Part shown: in pieces, positions 34,265 through 43,580 of the stretch
How the letters are laid out: every line of letters starts with the position of its first letter
How positions within the stretch are numbered: the first letter of the stretch is position 1
Source: JABSOG01 sp041583135
GTDB taxonomy: Bacteria > Pseudomonadota > Gammaproteobacteria > Enterobacterales > Alteromonadaceae
Assembly (NCBI GenBank): GCA_041583135.1
Contig: JBFHGJ010000017.1
Location: 5,244 to 69,243, forward strand
Reading direction: 5' to 3'
Length of the DNA: 64,000 nt
Translations under genes and position numbers: made by a program
The notes under the pieces: generated by a model
Told to the model about the DNA's origin: nothing
The model's database searches: none
Seen by the model: only the letters and a program-made list of their open reading frames with translations

Positions 34265-35939
34265 ATATTGGCGGCATCTTATCTTCTTTGTAGCAGTGTG
34301 TTTGAGCGGTTGTCAAAGCACTGAGTCCAGCACGCCGAAAGTCATGGCGGAAATTGACGAACAATTTAATGCCGAAGCACCGGTAGCCGGTCCTGAGCAA
34401 GACTTTGAAGTGCCCGAGGCGGTACTCGATGACATTCTATCGGGGCAAAAAAGTGGTGGCATTACCGTAACTGATGATCCGCACTTTAATGTCGTTGCCC
34501 AAGATGTTGCCGTGAGACCGTTTTTCGCCAGCCTGATTGAGGGCACGCCTTATAGCGTGATCATCCACCCTGAGGTAACGGGCATCATCACCCTTAATTT
34601 AAAAGAGGTGACTTTATTTGAAGCGATTGAAGCGGTGAAAGAGCTGTACGGTTTTGATATCCGTAAAAAAGGAAAGATTTTTTCCGTTAGACCTCCGGGG
34701 TTGCGCACCGAAACCTTTGCCGTTAACTACTTAATGATGTCCCGTAACGGCACTTCTTCTGTGACGGTGAGTGCAGGCGGTGTGGCTCAAGCCGATGGCG
34801 GTAATACCCAAGGTAACCAGCAAGGCGGCGGTAATTTACAAGGTGGCTCTAATTTGGGTCAAGGGGCCGGCCAACAAGGGGCATTTGGTGGCGTCGGCCA
34901 ACAGTTTAGCGGCTCGAACATATTAACCACCAGTGAAACCGACTTCTGGAAAGACTTACAGAAAACCCTAAGGGCGATGATTGGGTTGTCGAACGAGCAG
35001 TCGGGCGCTGCGATGGAGCGTACTGTGGTGGTCAGTCCGATGACAGGTCTGGTTACCGTCAGAGCATATCCTCATGAGATAAATGCGATTGCCGAATTTT
35101 TGCAGCGCTCAGAGCAGACCCTACGCCGTCAGGTGATTTTAGAGGCCAAAATTGTTGAAGTGTCACTGAATGATGATTTTCAACAAGGCATCAATTGGCA
35201 GCAGGCACTGACTCATGTGGCCAGCACCGATTTTATTTTCAGCAATACCGCTGGGGTCGCCGCCAATGCGTTGACCGCCTCACTTGGCGGGGTGACCAAT
35301 GTTCGTTTCAATAACGCCGATTTTACCGGCGTGATCAGCCTGCTTGAAACCCAAGGCAGTGTACAGATCCTATCCAGCCCAAGGGTTACCGCTACCAATA
35401 ATCAAAAAGCGGTGATCAAAGTCGGCCAAGACGAATACTTCGTCACTGATGTATCGACCACCACCACTACCGGCACTTCAACCACCACTACGCCCGAGTT
35501 GACACTCACGCCGTTTTTCTCCGGCATCGCCTTAGATGTCACGCCACAAATCAACGAGCACAACGAAGTGATATTGCATATCCATCCTTCGGTGACTCAA
35601 ACCTCCGAGCAAGAAAAAGTGGTCAGCCTAAGTGGCGACTCGATTGTCTTGCCGTTGGCGCAAAGCAACATACGCGAGTCAGATACCATCATCAGGGCAA
35701 AATCTGGTGAGATAGTGGTGATTGGCGGTTTAATGCAAAGTTCATTGTCTGATAACAACTCTAAAACACCGGGACTTGGGGACATTCCCATTATCGGCGG
35801 GCTATTTACACAAAAATCCAAGGTAGAAACGAAAAAAGAACTGGTGATCCTGGTGAAAGCCACGGTGGTCGGTGCCGGAACTTGGAAAGAACAACTTGAG
35901 CGATCTTCCGACCTGCTCAAAAGCTGGTATACAGAATAA
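34257..35939 (+). CDS. mshL: MSHA secretin MshL
   Basis: Outer-membrane secretin, 560 aa, through which the pilus exits. A lipobox CLSGC near residue 19 suggests a lipoprotein signal. An STN/N0-like domain is at about residues 80-155, followed by a Gly/Gln-rich linker (about 175-225), then N-domain and secretin core. The core includes TTTTTGTSTTTTPELTLTPF and the ending SEIVVIGGLM-like GEIVVIGGLM, with PGLGDIPIIGGLF typical of secretins. Downstream gene mshM follows directly. Confidence 0.93.
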   Translation: MNKYWRHLIFFVAVCLSGCQSTESSTPKVMAEIDEQFNAEAPVAGPEQDFEVPEAVLDDILSGQKSGGITVTDDPHFNVVAQDVAVRPFFASLIEGTPYSVIIHPEVTGIITLNLKEVTLFEAIEAVKELYGFDIRKKGKIFSVRPPGLRTETFAVNYLMMSRNGTSSVTVSAGGVAQADGGNTQGNQQGGGNLQGGSNLGQGAGQQGAFGGVGQQFSGSNILTTSETDFWKDLQKTLRAMIGLSNEQSGAAMERTVVVSPMTGLVTVRAYPHEINAIAEFLQRSEQTLRRQVILEAKIVEVSLNDDFQQGINWQQALTHVASTDFIFSNTAGVAANALTASLGGVTNVRFNNADFTGVISLLETQGSVQILSSPRVTATNNQKAVIKVGQDEYFVTDVSTTTTTGTSTTTTPELTLTPFFSGIALDVTPQINEHNEVILHIHPSVTQTSEQEKVVSLSGDSIVLPLAQSNIRESDTIIRAKSGEIVVIGGLMQSSLSDNNSKTPGLGDIPIIGGLFTQKSKVETKKELVILVKATVVGAGTWKEQLERSSDLLKSWYTE

Positions 35940-35945
35940 TTGCCC

Positions 35946-36863
35946 ATGTATTTAAGTCATTTTGGTCTCAATGAGCTGCCCTTTACGCTCACTCCGAATA
36001 CCAACTTCTATGTTGACCTGCCTTGTCACCATGAAGCGTTTCAGGTTTTGACCACCGCGCTTAAAATGGGGGAGGGGTTTATTAAGGTGACGGGTGAAGT
36101 TGGTACCGGAAAAACTTTGATCTGTCGTAAATTGCTCAATGAGTTATCGGAAGAATTTGTCGCCGCCTATGTGCCAGACCCATACCTCAGTCCTGCTGAG
36201 CTGCGCTGGGCCCTTGCCAGTGAGTTGGGAATGCCTTTGTCTGAGGATGTCGATCAGCAACAGTTGATGCAGCAATTGCAGGTGCATCTGCTCAATCTCG
36301 CCAAAGAAGGTAAGTCGGTGGTGCTTATTATCGATGAGGCGCAAGCGCTGCCGTTTGAGTCGCTAGAGGCGCTGAGGCTGTTCACAAACCTTGAAACCGA
36401 GCACAAAAAACTGGTGCAGGTGGTTTTATTTGGACAGTCGGAACTCGATGAGCGTTTGGCCAAGGCTGAGCTGCGGCAGTTGCGTCAGCGTATTTCCTTT
36501 TCATATAAATTGCGGCCGCTTTCCAGTGAAGAAGTGAGTCTGTATGTCGATAGACGATTGTTAAAAGCCGGTTACTCCCAGCCCAACCATTTGTTCAGCG
36601 CTGCCGCCATTCGGTTGTTGGCCAAAGCCAGTCGCGGCATACCGCGATTGGTCAATATCTTGTGTCACAAGGCAATGATGCTGTGTTATGGCCAAGGAAA
36701 AAAGGAAGTGAGCCGTCAGCATTTAGGTGGTGCCATTGTTGATACCGACGGCGTTACGGCTAATGCTACTTTAACGACCGAACGTATCGCGGTTATTGTT
36801 ATGGCTGGGGCTTTGGTGAGTGCTGCGCTGGTGTGGTGGTTGATGTCGGGAGCGAGTGCATGA
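35946..36863 (+). CDS. mshM: MSHA biogenesis ATPase MshM (ExeA/GspA-like)
   Basis: 305 aa AAA ATPase. N-terminal FGLNELPFTLTPN is the family hallmark; Walker A GEVGTGKT and Walker B VVLIIDEAQALP are intact. A C-terminal membrane helix (IAVIVMAGALVSAALVWWLM) anchors it. GspA/ExeA relatives help place the secretin in the cell wall. Start at the ATG at 35946; TTG at 35940 is also possible. Its stop overlaps the mshN start (ATGA). Confidence 0.92.
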   Translation: MYLSHFGLNELPFTLTPNTNFYVDLPCHHEAFQVLTTALKMGEGFIKVTGEVGTGKTLICRKLLNELSEEFVAAYVPDPYLSPAELRWALASELGMPLSEDVDQQQLMQQLQVHLLNLAKEGKSVVLIIDEAQALPFESLEALRLFTNLETEHKKLVQVVLFGQSELDERLAKAELRQLRQRISFSYKLRPLSSEEVSLYVDRRLLKAGYSQPNHLFSAAAIRLLAKASRGIPRLVNILCHKAMMLCYGQGKKEVSRQHLGGAIVDTDGVTANATLTTERIAVIVMAGALVSAALVWWLMSGASA

Positions 36864-38104
36864 GCGTGATCAATAAAATGCTCAACGATTTGGATGAGCG
36901 CAGCAGTGCCGAGCAAGCCCAACAAGAAGTGGCGTTTTTAACCCCAGTGGCTAAGCCTAAACGCAAGTGGTTGGTGATTTTACTCAGTAGCACGGTGCTG
37001 GGGTTAGCTGCGATTTGGGGCAGCTATTATTTTTATGACGATCTTTTGGCTTTGGCGGGGGTTAAAACAGCAAAGCCGCAATTTTTAACTGCCGAGCAAA
37101 TGCAGGCGCGTATCGATGCCGATGAGGCGGCTAAAGCCGCAGCCACTCAAACAACATCGAGTTCTGCTGAAATGGCTTCGCAACAGCTCGATGATACGTC
37201 TACGGCGCAAGTGGCCAATGAAACCCCTGAACTGATCATTTTAAAACCGCAGCAAAATGTCGAACAGCCACGACCGTCAACGTTAAAAGTGATTGCGCCC
37301 GAGGGCAATGTATCCTCTGGTGATGTGGTGACGAAAACAGAGCCAGAGAAGACGGAAGCTGGGCAAAATGAGCTGTCGAGTGCACAAAACGTCGTTGACG
37401 ATATTTCAGCGCAAGTTGCGTTGCAAAATGCAAATACTGAGACAAGCCTGACGGATGAGCCTGTACAAGCGCCCGACAATACGGCCGAGCCGGTAAAAAA
37501 GACCAAAATGCAAGTGGACAAGGTACAACGCTCGCCAAAGCAACGTGCTGAAAAAGCGCTTCATCAGGCCAAAGAGTTGTCTAAAGGCGGTATGATAGTC
37601 GAAGCCATTGACAAATATCGCGAAGTGCTGCGTTTTGAACCGGCCAATCAGCAAGGCCGTTCGGCGCTGGCGGCGCTTTATTATGGTCGCAATATGACCT
37701 TAGAGGCCTTAAGTGTGCTCGATGAGGGGCTTGAGTTAGACCCCGCTAATCTTGGCTGGTCGTTGTTGGCGGCGAAGATTCATTACAAGCGCACCAATTA
37801 CGCCGCAGCGCTGGCCTATTTGCAGTTACCGGTTCAAACCTTTGATCATATTGAATATGTGGCATTAAAAGCCACCACGGCCTATAAACTCAAAGCCTAT
37901 GACGAGGCGCAAGATGCGTATCTGAAACTGACCGTCGCCGACCCAAGCAATGGTCGTTGGTGGCTTGGCCTAGGCACGACCTATGAAGCGAAGGGCGACC
38001 AACCCAGTGCCATTCGGGCTTATCGCAAAAGCCTGCGTTTGGCCAATATTTCAACCAGCTCTCGCCAGTTTGTGATGTCGAGGCTACAGCGGCTGGCAAA
38101 TTAA
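36860..38104 (+). CDS. mshN: MSHA biogenesis protein MshN (TPR protein)
   Basis: 414 aa. Begins MSVINKMLNDLDER, the family start, followed by a membrane helix (WLVILLSSTVLGLAAIWG), a long low-complexity Ala/Thr/Glu/Gln-rich periplasmic linker, and C-terminal TPR repeats (about 235-410). GGGAG precedes the ATG at 36860, which overlaps the mshM stop. Likely a periplasmic scaffold with MshM, comparable to GspB-type partners. Confidence 0.9.
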   Translation: MSVINKMLNDLDERSSAEQAQQEVAFLTPVAKPKRKWLVILLSSTVLGLAAIWGSYYFYDDLLALAGVKTAKPQFLTAEQMQARIDADEAAKAAATQTTSSSAEMASQQLDDTSTAQVANETPELIILKPQQNVEQPRPSTLKVIAPEGNVSSGDVVTKTEPEKTEAGQNELSSAQNVVDDISAQVALQNANTETSLTDEPVQAPDNTAEPVKKTKMQVDKVQRSPKQRAEKALHQAKELSKGGMIVEAIDKYREVLRFEPANQQGRSALAALYYGRNMTLEALSVLDEGLELDPANLGWSLLAAKIHYKRTNYAAALAYLQLPVQTFDHIEYVALKATTAYKLKAYDEAQDAYLKLTVADPSNGRWWLGLGTTYEAKGDQPSAIRAYRKSLRLANISTSSRQFVMSRLQRLAN

Positions 38105-38147
38105 TCCCGCAGGTTTACTGTGGCAACGGTGAAAGTATACAAAGCGA

Positions 38148-39857
38148 ATGGCAAGACCTAAGTTAAAAATGCGCCTTGGTGATCTACTGGTTCACGAAGG
38201 CATCATCAATGAAGAACAGCTGATGGAAGCGCTCAAAGAGCAAAAAAGCTCTGGGCGAAAACTCGGTTCGGCATTGGTCGATTTGGCGCACATCAGCGAA
38301 GAAGAACTCCTGCGCTTTTTGGCGCAGCAGTTAGATGTGCCATTTTTAGATATATCTCAACGACGTATCGACAGTGCTGCGGTTCAATTGCTGCCAGAAG
38401 TTCATGCCCGACGTCACCGCGCTTTGGTAATAGAAGATAACGGCTCAGAAGTGCTGATTGGCATGAGCGACCCGGCAGATTTGAGCGGTCTTGACCAAAT
38501 TGCGCCAATGTTGGCGCCAAAAGCCATCAAGATTGCGGTGGTAAAAGAGTCTCAGATCTTAGAGGTGTTCGATAAGCTTTATCGTCGCACCAAAGAGATT
38601 GAATCTTTTGCTCAGCAGCTACAGGAAGAATACGAAGAAACCTCCGATCTCAATTTTGCCAACTTAACCTCCGACACCGAAGGCGACGCGGCGGTTGTGC
38701 AGCTGCTACGCACCATCTTCGAAGATGCGGTGATGGCTGGGGCGTCGGATATTCACATCGAGCCTGACGAGGGCGTGATCCGCATTCGCCAGCGTATTGA
38801 CGGGGTTTTGCAGGAAAATGTGCTCAAAGAAGCCAACATCGCCTCTGCCTTGGTACTGCGCTTAAAATTGATGGGCACTTTGGATATCTCAGAGAAGCGT
38901 TTACCACAAGATGGCCGCTTCAATATCAAAGTGCGTGGTCATAGTGTCGATGTGCGTATGTCCACCATGCCGACACAATATGGCGAGTCAGTGGTGATGC
39001 GTTTACTTGACCAGACTGGCGGCTTGCGGACGTTGGAGCAAACCGGGATGCCGCCGGAATTGTTATCGAGGATCAGGGGCTTAATTCATCGTCCCCACGG
39101 GATGATTTTGGTTACGGGTCCCACCGGATCCGGTAAAACCACTACCCTGTATGGGGCCTTATCTGAACTGAACAAGGCCGAGAAAAAGATCATTACCGTA
39201 GAAGATCCGGTGGAGTATCGTCTACCGCGAATCAATCAGGTGCAGGTAAACCAAAAAATCGGACTCGATTTTTCTACCGTACTACGCACCACTTTGCGTC
39301 AAGACCCCGATATCCTGATGGTGGGGGAGATGCGTGATCAGGAAACTGCGCAGATAGGTCTGCGTGGCGCCTTAACCGGTCACTTGGTGCTTTCGACTTT
39401 GCATACCAATGATGCCATTACCAGTGCATTACGCTTGGTGGATATGGGCGCGCCGCCTTATTTGGTGGCAAGTTCGTTACGAGGTGTTATCGCCCAGCGC
39501 TTGGTACGTAAAGTCTGTGACAAATGCCGCACCGAATCTAAGCCCACCGCGCAAGAATTGGCGTGGCTGGAGCAGTTGTCTAACAAGGATATGAGTGAAT
39601 TGACCTTTTATAGCGGCACCGGTTGTCAAAGTTGCAACCATACCGGCTATCGCGGTCGTATTGGTGTTTTTGAACTGCTGGAAATGAACACGGCAATGAT
39701 GGATGCGTTGCGCCGTGAAGATACCGAAGGCTTCGCCATTGAAGCCAGAGCCGATACGCGCTTCAAGCCTTTTGGGGTGATGGCCTTTGAGTACGCTTTA
39801 AAAGGCATTACCACGGTTGAAGAAGTGCTTAGGGTGGCCGAACACATCACCGAGTAA
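38148..39857 (+). CDS. mshE: MSHA extension ATPase MshE
   Basis: Pilus extension ATPase, 569 aa. The N-terminal MshEN domain carries both halves of the c-di-GMP-binding pattern, RLGDLLVHEGIINEEQL and LGSALVDLAHISEEEL followed by LAQQ. The ATPase core has Walker A GPTGSGKTTTLY (about 324), Walker B region ILMVGEMRDQETAQIG and STLHTND. The zinc tetra-Cys motif is CDKC (about 457) and CQSC (about 491). c-di-GMP binding to this domain activates MSHA assembly in V. cholerae. Confidence 0.96.
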   Translation: MARPKLKMRLGDLLVHEGIINEEQLMEALKEQKSSGRKLGSALVDLAHISEEELLRFLAQQLDVPFLDISQRRIDSAAVQLLPEVHARRHRALVIEDNGSEVLIGMSDPADLSGLDQIAPMLAPKAIKIAVVKESQILEVFDKLYRRTKEIESFAQQLQEEYEETSDLNFANLTSDTEGDAAVVQLLRTIFEDAVMAGASDIHIEPDEGVIRIRQRIDGVLQENVLKEANIASALVLRLKLMGTLDISEKRLPQDGRFNIKVRGHSVDVRMSTMPTQYGESVVMRLLDQTGGLRTLEQTGMPPELLSRIRGLIHRPHGMILVTGPTGSGKTTTLYGALSELNKAEKKIITVEDPVEYRLPRINQVQVNQKIGLDFSTVLRTTLRQDPDILMVGEMRDQETAQIGLRGALTGHLVLSTLHTNDAITSALRLVDMGAPPYLVASSLRGVIAQRLVRKVCDKCRTESKPTAQELAWLEQLSNKDMSELTFYSGTGCQSCNHTGYRGRIGVFELLEMNTAMMDALRREDTEGFAIEARADTRFKPFGVMAFEYALKGITTVEEVLRVAEHITE

Positions 39858-39862
39858 AGCCG

Positions 39863-41080
39863 ATGCCTTTATATGATTACAAAGGGCGTAATGCCAAAGG
39901 AGAGTTGGTTACAGGACAACTGGAAGCGAGCAATGAATCGGGGGTTGCCGATCTGTTGATGCGCCGTTCGATTATTCCGGTTGAAATCAAGCCCGGTAAG
40001 CTTGCCGAAGACAGTCAGTGGAGTTTAGAGCGCTTTTTTACCCCTGGGGTCAAGCTTGATGACTTATTGATCTTCTCGCGCCAAATGCACGCGCTGACCA
40101 AGGCTGGCATTCCAATCATTCGGGCATTGTTGGGGCTGGCGGAAAATACCAGTTCGGTGCGGCTTAAAAAGGCTTTGTTTGATGTTGCCTCTCAGCTGGA
40201 GCGCGGTAAGACGCTTTCAGCGGCAATGATGACCCACCCTGAGGTGTTCAATAAGCTGCTGGCCAGTATTGTACATGTCGGTGAAAATACCGGTCAGTTG
40301 GACGAAGCTTTTATTCAAATCATTGATTACTTTGAAAAAGAGCAAGAAACCCGCAAGCAGATCAAACAAGCCACCGGTTATCCTAAGATGGTGCTTGTCG
40401 CCATTACCGCAGCCCTGTTTCTGCTCAATATCAAAGTGATCCCGGTTTTTGCCAATATGTTTGCCAAGTTTGGCAACGAACTGCCTTGGACCACCAAAGC
40501 ACTATTGGCGTCATCAGAGTTTTTTGTCAACTTTTGGCCGCATTTGCTGGTCGCTATCGGTGGTAGCATTTTTGCGATAAAGCGTTATGTCAAAACCGAA
40601 GAAGGCAACTATAAATGGGATCGCTACCAGCTGAAAATGCCGCTGATCGGCAATATTTTAGAACGGGCTGTACTGGGCCGTTTTGCCCGCAGCTTCGCCA
40701 TGATGCTGCGCTCCGGCGTGCCTTTGACCAGCGCCCTAACGCTAGTGTCCGATGCGGTGGATAACGTCTATATGGCGAAAAAGATTCTTGGTATGCGCCA
40801 ATCGATTGAGCGTGGCGATAGCCTGTTGCGTGCGTCTAACCGCTCCGAAATGTTCACGCCGTTGGTATTACAAATGATAGCGGTAGGCGAGGAAACCGGT
40901 CAGGTTGAAGATTTGCTTTCGGAGGTAGCCAATTACTATGAGCGCGAAGTTGACTACGATCTAAAGAACCTGACAGCCAAAATAGAACCTATTCTCGTGG
41001 CTGTCGTGGCCAGTATGGTCTTGGTTCTTGCACTGGGCATATTTACGCCAATGTGGGACATGATGGGGAACGTCGGTTAA
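39863..41080 (+). CDS. mshG: MSHA biogenesis platform protein MshG (PilC/GspF family)
   Basis: 405-aa inner-membrane platform protein of the PilC/GspF family with two T2SSF domains (about 65-190 and 270-395) and three membrane helices. Typical segments are FSRQMHALTKAGIPIIRAL, ATGYPKMVLV, GRFARSFAMMLRSGVPLTSAL and ALGIFTPMWDM at the end. It starts five bases after the mshE stop, and transmits ATPase work to pilin assembly. Confidence 0.95.
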   Translation: MPLYDYKGRNAKGELVTGQLEASNESGVADLLMRRSIIPVEIKPGKLAEDSQWSLERFFTPGVKLDDLLIFSRQMHALTKAGIPIIRALLGLAENTSSVRLKKALFDVASQLERGKTLSAAMMTHPEVFNKLLASIVHVGENTGQLDEAFIQIIDYFEKEQETRKQIKQATGYPKMVLVAITAALFLLNIKVIPVFANMFAKFGNELPWTTKALLASSEFFVNFWPHLLVAIGGSIFAIKRYVKTEEGNYKWDRYQLKMPLIGNILERAVLGRFARSFAMMLRSGVPLTSALTLVSDAVDNVYMAKKILGMRQSIERGDSLLRASNRSEMFTPLVLQMIAVGEETGQVEDLLSEVANYYEREVDYDLKNLTAKIEPILVAVVASMVLVLALGIFTPMWDMMGNVG

Positions 41081-41098
41081 GCAAAGCGAGAAGCCCAA

Positions 41099-41641
41099 TT
41101 GAAACACTCTAAAGTGAAAGTCGCCAAACCCAATGCCCTTGTTCATTTTGCTATTTGGCTGGTGCTATTTATCATCTTGTTGTCTGTCGGAATGCGTCAT
41201 TATTTTTCGGTGTTTGATTTTGCCGAGAACGCTGAAGCGCAAACTGCGGTACAGAACTTTGCCCAGTCGGTGAGCAGTCTGCACAATGAGTGGTTGCTCA
41301 AGGGCAAGCCACAGCGTATTCATATGAAGTCTCTAGATGCGCAAGGTAACCCGGATAAAGACTGGTTAATATTCATGAATCGCGATGGTTGGCCGATAAA
41401 CGTGCTGGACGGTACGCAAGTCCCCGATTGCACCGCCTTGTGGTATGCCTTGCAAAAAAGCGACAGACTCAAGTTTCAAAGTCGCTTGTTGAAATACTAT
41501 CGCAATGGCGTCGGTGAACTGGTTAGCGACAGAACACAAGGCAGTGAGGTTTGGCTTTGCCAAAACATCTTGGCAAGTAAATTGCATTTTAGTTACCGGC
41601 TGGATACTGGTAAGGTTGAAATACTCACTGGTATCGATTGA
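41099..41641 (+). CDS. mshF: MSHA biogenesis protein MshF
   Basis: 180 aa with one N-terminal membrane helix (ALVHFAIWLVLFIILLSVG) and a periplasmic part with two Cys (PDCTALW, VWLCQN). Position between mshG and the pilin genes and general shape fit MshF, whose role is not well defined. The start is uncertain: TTG at 41099 or GTG at 41114; no ATG upstream of the helix. Confidence 0.78.
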   Translation: MKHSKVKVAKPNALVHFAIWLVLFIILLSVGMRHYFSVFDFAENAEAQTAVQNFAQSVSSLHNEWLLKGKPQRIHMKSLDAQGNPDKDWLIFMNRDGWPINVLDGTQVPDCTALWYALQKSDRLKFQSRLLKYYRNGVGELVSDRTQGSEVWLCQNILASKLHFSYRLDTGKVEILTGID

Positions 41642-41762
41642 ATCGATGAAGACTTAGTCGATGAGTTGACACAAATTGACATAAGTCAGACAGGTTTACA
41701 GCATTTTAATTTATTGTAAATATTAGTATACTGGCGGACAGTAAGGGGAGTTGGTTGCATTT
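41642..41762 (+). promoter_or_regulatory. Probable promoter region for the pilin block mshBACDOP
   Basis: The msh genes are otherwise tightly packed, but 121 bases separate mshF from the mshB start codon. A TATACT -10-like hexamer at 41727-41732 and AT-rich sequence upstream fit a promoter; two TTGACA hexamers (41666, 41676) are too far upstream of it. Vibrio has a second msh promoter at this place. GGGGAG before mshB is the ribosome site. Confidence 0.4.
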
Positions 41763-42347
41763 ATGAATAAGGTTCGAGGGTTTACCCTGATTGAACTCAT
41801 TGCCGTAGTGGTGATCTTGGGCTTTTTGGCGGCGACCGCGGTGCCTAAGTTTATCAATGCGACCGATGATGCTAAAGATGCGTCGGTTGAAGGGGTCGCC
41901 GGTGGTATTGCGTCGGCAGTATCTCTAGTAAAAGCGCAGTGGGAGTTAACAGGAAAGGCGCTGACAACGAGCATCGGCTCGTCGGCCAACAATGCCGCAG
42001 CGGTCGTGATGGAAAACACCACTATATGGGTCAATAGCTCAGGTTACCCGGTGTCGGCAGGTAGCGTGCCTTCGTCTATTACGCCAACGGCCGCCACCTG
42101 TGAGTTGACTTTCGATAACATTTTACAAAATTCACCGTCTTCGACTACGGTCAGCACCCAAGTCACCAGCCGATACTTTGTTTCGGCGGCGAATGTCGGT
42201 GGACAATCAAGCTGCGTTTATCATTTGATGGAGTCGCTTGATAAAGCCTCGGGTAATGTCGGCTCTCCGACAGTTGCAACAGGCACAGGATTTTATTACT
42301 CTCCGGGCATTGGCAAGGTAGAGGTATTTGGATTAAGTCAGGGTTAG
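41763..42347 (+). CDS. mshB: MSHA minor pilin MshB
   Basis: 194-aa type IV prepilin. The leader MNKVRG is followed by the cleavage site G/FTLIE and a hydrophobic helix (LIAVVVILGFLAATAVPKF). Cys pairs occur in the C-terminal domain (TCELTF, SSCVYHL). Start at the ATG at 41763 gives the usual six-residue leader; a TTG at 41751 is less likely. MshB lies upstream of mshA in all msh loci I know. Confidence 0.9.
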   Translation: MNKVRGFTLIELIAVVVILGFLAATAVPKFINATDDAKDASVEGVAGGIASAVSLVKAQWELTGKALTTSIGSSANNAAAVVMENTTIWVNSSGYPVSAGSVPSSITPTAATCELTFDNILQNSPSSTTVSTQVTSRYFVSAANVGGQSSCVYHLMESLDKASGNVGSPTVATGTGFYYSPGIGKVEVFGLSQG

Positions 42348-42441
42348 AGACTTTTACATGCCGGTTTAAGGATAAAACCGACAGAGCACGTTTTATTTCA
42401 CTTTTAACTGGCCGTAAACGCGGCCGATTTGGAGATTTACT

Positions 42442-42957
42442 ATGAAAACCATGAAAAGCCAACAAGGTTTTACCCTGATCGAATTGATTGTTGTTATTGT
42501 TATTTTGGGCATCTTGGCAGTAACTGCTGCGCCTAAATTTGTTGATTTTGCCTCTGATGCCAATAAGAGCGCATTGGCCGGTGTTAAAGGCAGCATTGCC
42601 AGTGCCAACACTGTTTACAACGCGAAAGCGGCCATCGACGGCAATGAAAAGGCCCCTACTGCGACTGCCAATGGCGTGAACATGGTATATGGCTATCCAG
42701 CGGCTTCAAGCGCTGGTGTCATTTCAGCTGCCGGCTTATCTGCTGCGACTAACTTGACCAGTGATTTCGTTTACTTTGACGATGCCACTGCGACGCCTCC
42801 AACTGTACATATCACTTCAACGAATAAGTTGACCACCATTGCCGGTGCTGCTGCAACTAAAGCTGAGATCACAGCAACTAACTGCTATATTGTATACACA
42901 CAGGCGGCTGATGCTAGCACAGCCTCTGGTGTGGCCATCACTTCAACTGGTTGCTAA
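42442..42957 (+). CDS. mshA: MSHA major pilin MshA
   Basis: 171-aa type IVa prepilin; the shaft subunit. Leader MKTMKSQQG, cleavage G/FTLIE with Glu at mature position 5, helix LIVVIVILGILAVTAAPKF, then a small Ala/Thr/Ser-rich globular domain with a C-terminal disulfide pair (TNCYIVY, and the final TGC). GGAG upstream. A strong intrinsic terminator directly after it suggests it is made in excess over downstream minor pilins. Confidence 0.94.
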   Translation: MKTMKSQQGFTLIELIVVIVILGILAVTAAPKFVDFASDANKSALAGVKGSIASANTVYNAKAAIDGNEKAPTATANGVNMVYGYPAASSAGVISAAGLSAATNLTSDFVYFDDATATPPTVHITSTNKLTTIAGAAATKAEITATNCYIVYTQAADASTASGVAITSTGC

Positions 42958-42972
42958 TGGTTGAACGGATTT

Positions 42973-42999
42973 AAAAAGGGGCGTACGCGCCCCTTTTTT
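42973..42999 (+). terminator. Intrinsic terminator directly after mshA
   Basis: AAAAAGGGGCG (42973-42983) pairs perfectly with CGCCCCTTTTT (42988-42998) around a TACG loop, ending in a T6 run. It lies between mshA and mshC, so most transcripts should stop after the major pilin, with read-through supplying minor pilins. Confidence 0.9.
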
Positions 43000-43025
43000 G
43001 ATCAAGCCTGAATTAAGCTAAACCG

Positions 43026-43580
43026 ATGACCCCACGACCTGAGTTTGTCAAAGGCTTTACCATTATCGAATTGATTGTGGTGATTGTGCTGGTGGGTATT
43101 TTAGCCGTCAGCGCTGGGCCGAAATTGCTCAGTAAAGGCGAGTTTTCTGCGATGGCGACGGCCAATCAATATGTTGCTCATTTGCGCTTGGTGCAACTCA
43201 AGGCGCTCAATCAACGGGGCGTCTGTCATAACTCTGTATTTGAAGATATTTCAGGGCAGAGTGTTGTTGGCTTACCGAGCAATAACAGCATGGTGTGCAA
43301 CAGCACGACCGATGCTAATTCAAGAACCCCTCTTGACGGTAGTTCCATTGCTTTAATACATGGCACCACCAATGCCCTCATCAAAAACGCTCCTACCATT
43401 GTATTTGACAGCAATGGTGTGCCCTACCAGCCGACGGTTAATGTCGGTGGCACAGCGGTGACTTATGGCGATTGCAGTGGTGCCTGCAAATTCAAAGTGA
43501 GCGCACAAACCAGCGTTTATGTGTGTATAGAGTCACAAGGATACATTCATAAGGTGGACAGCAGTTATGTCTGCCAATAA
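43026..43580 (+). CDS. mshC: MSHA minor pilin MshC
   Basis: 184-aa prepilin. Leader of ten residues ending G, then FTIIELIVVIVLVGILAVSA, with Glu5. A GspH/FimT-like globular domain follows, with several Cys (GVCHN, MVCNS, DCSGAC, VYVCIE). Located right after the mshA terminator and overlapping mshD by 14 bases. Confidence 0.88.
   Translation: MTPRPEFVKGFTIIELIVVIVLVGILAVSAGPKLLSKGEFSAMATANQYVAHLRLVQLKALNQRGVCHNSVFEDISGQSVVGLPSNNSMVCNSTTDANSRTPLDGSSIALIHGTTNALIKNAPTIVFDSNGVPYQPTVNVGGTAVTYGDCSGACKFKVSAQTSVYVCIESQGYIHKVDSSYVCQ

Noticed and set aside
41666..41681. TTGACA hexamers as -35 of the mshB promoter
   Set aside because: Neither has a -10-like hexamer at 16-18 bases; the TATACT at 41727 is too far downstream.
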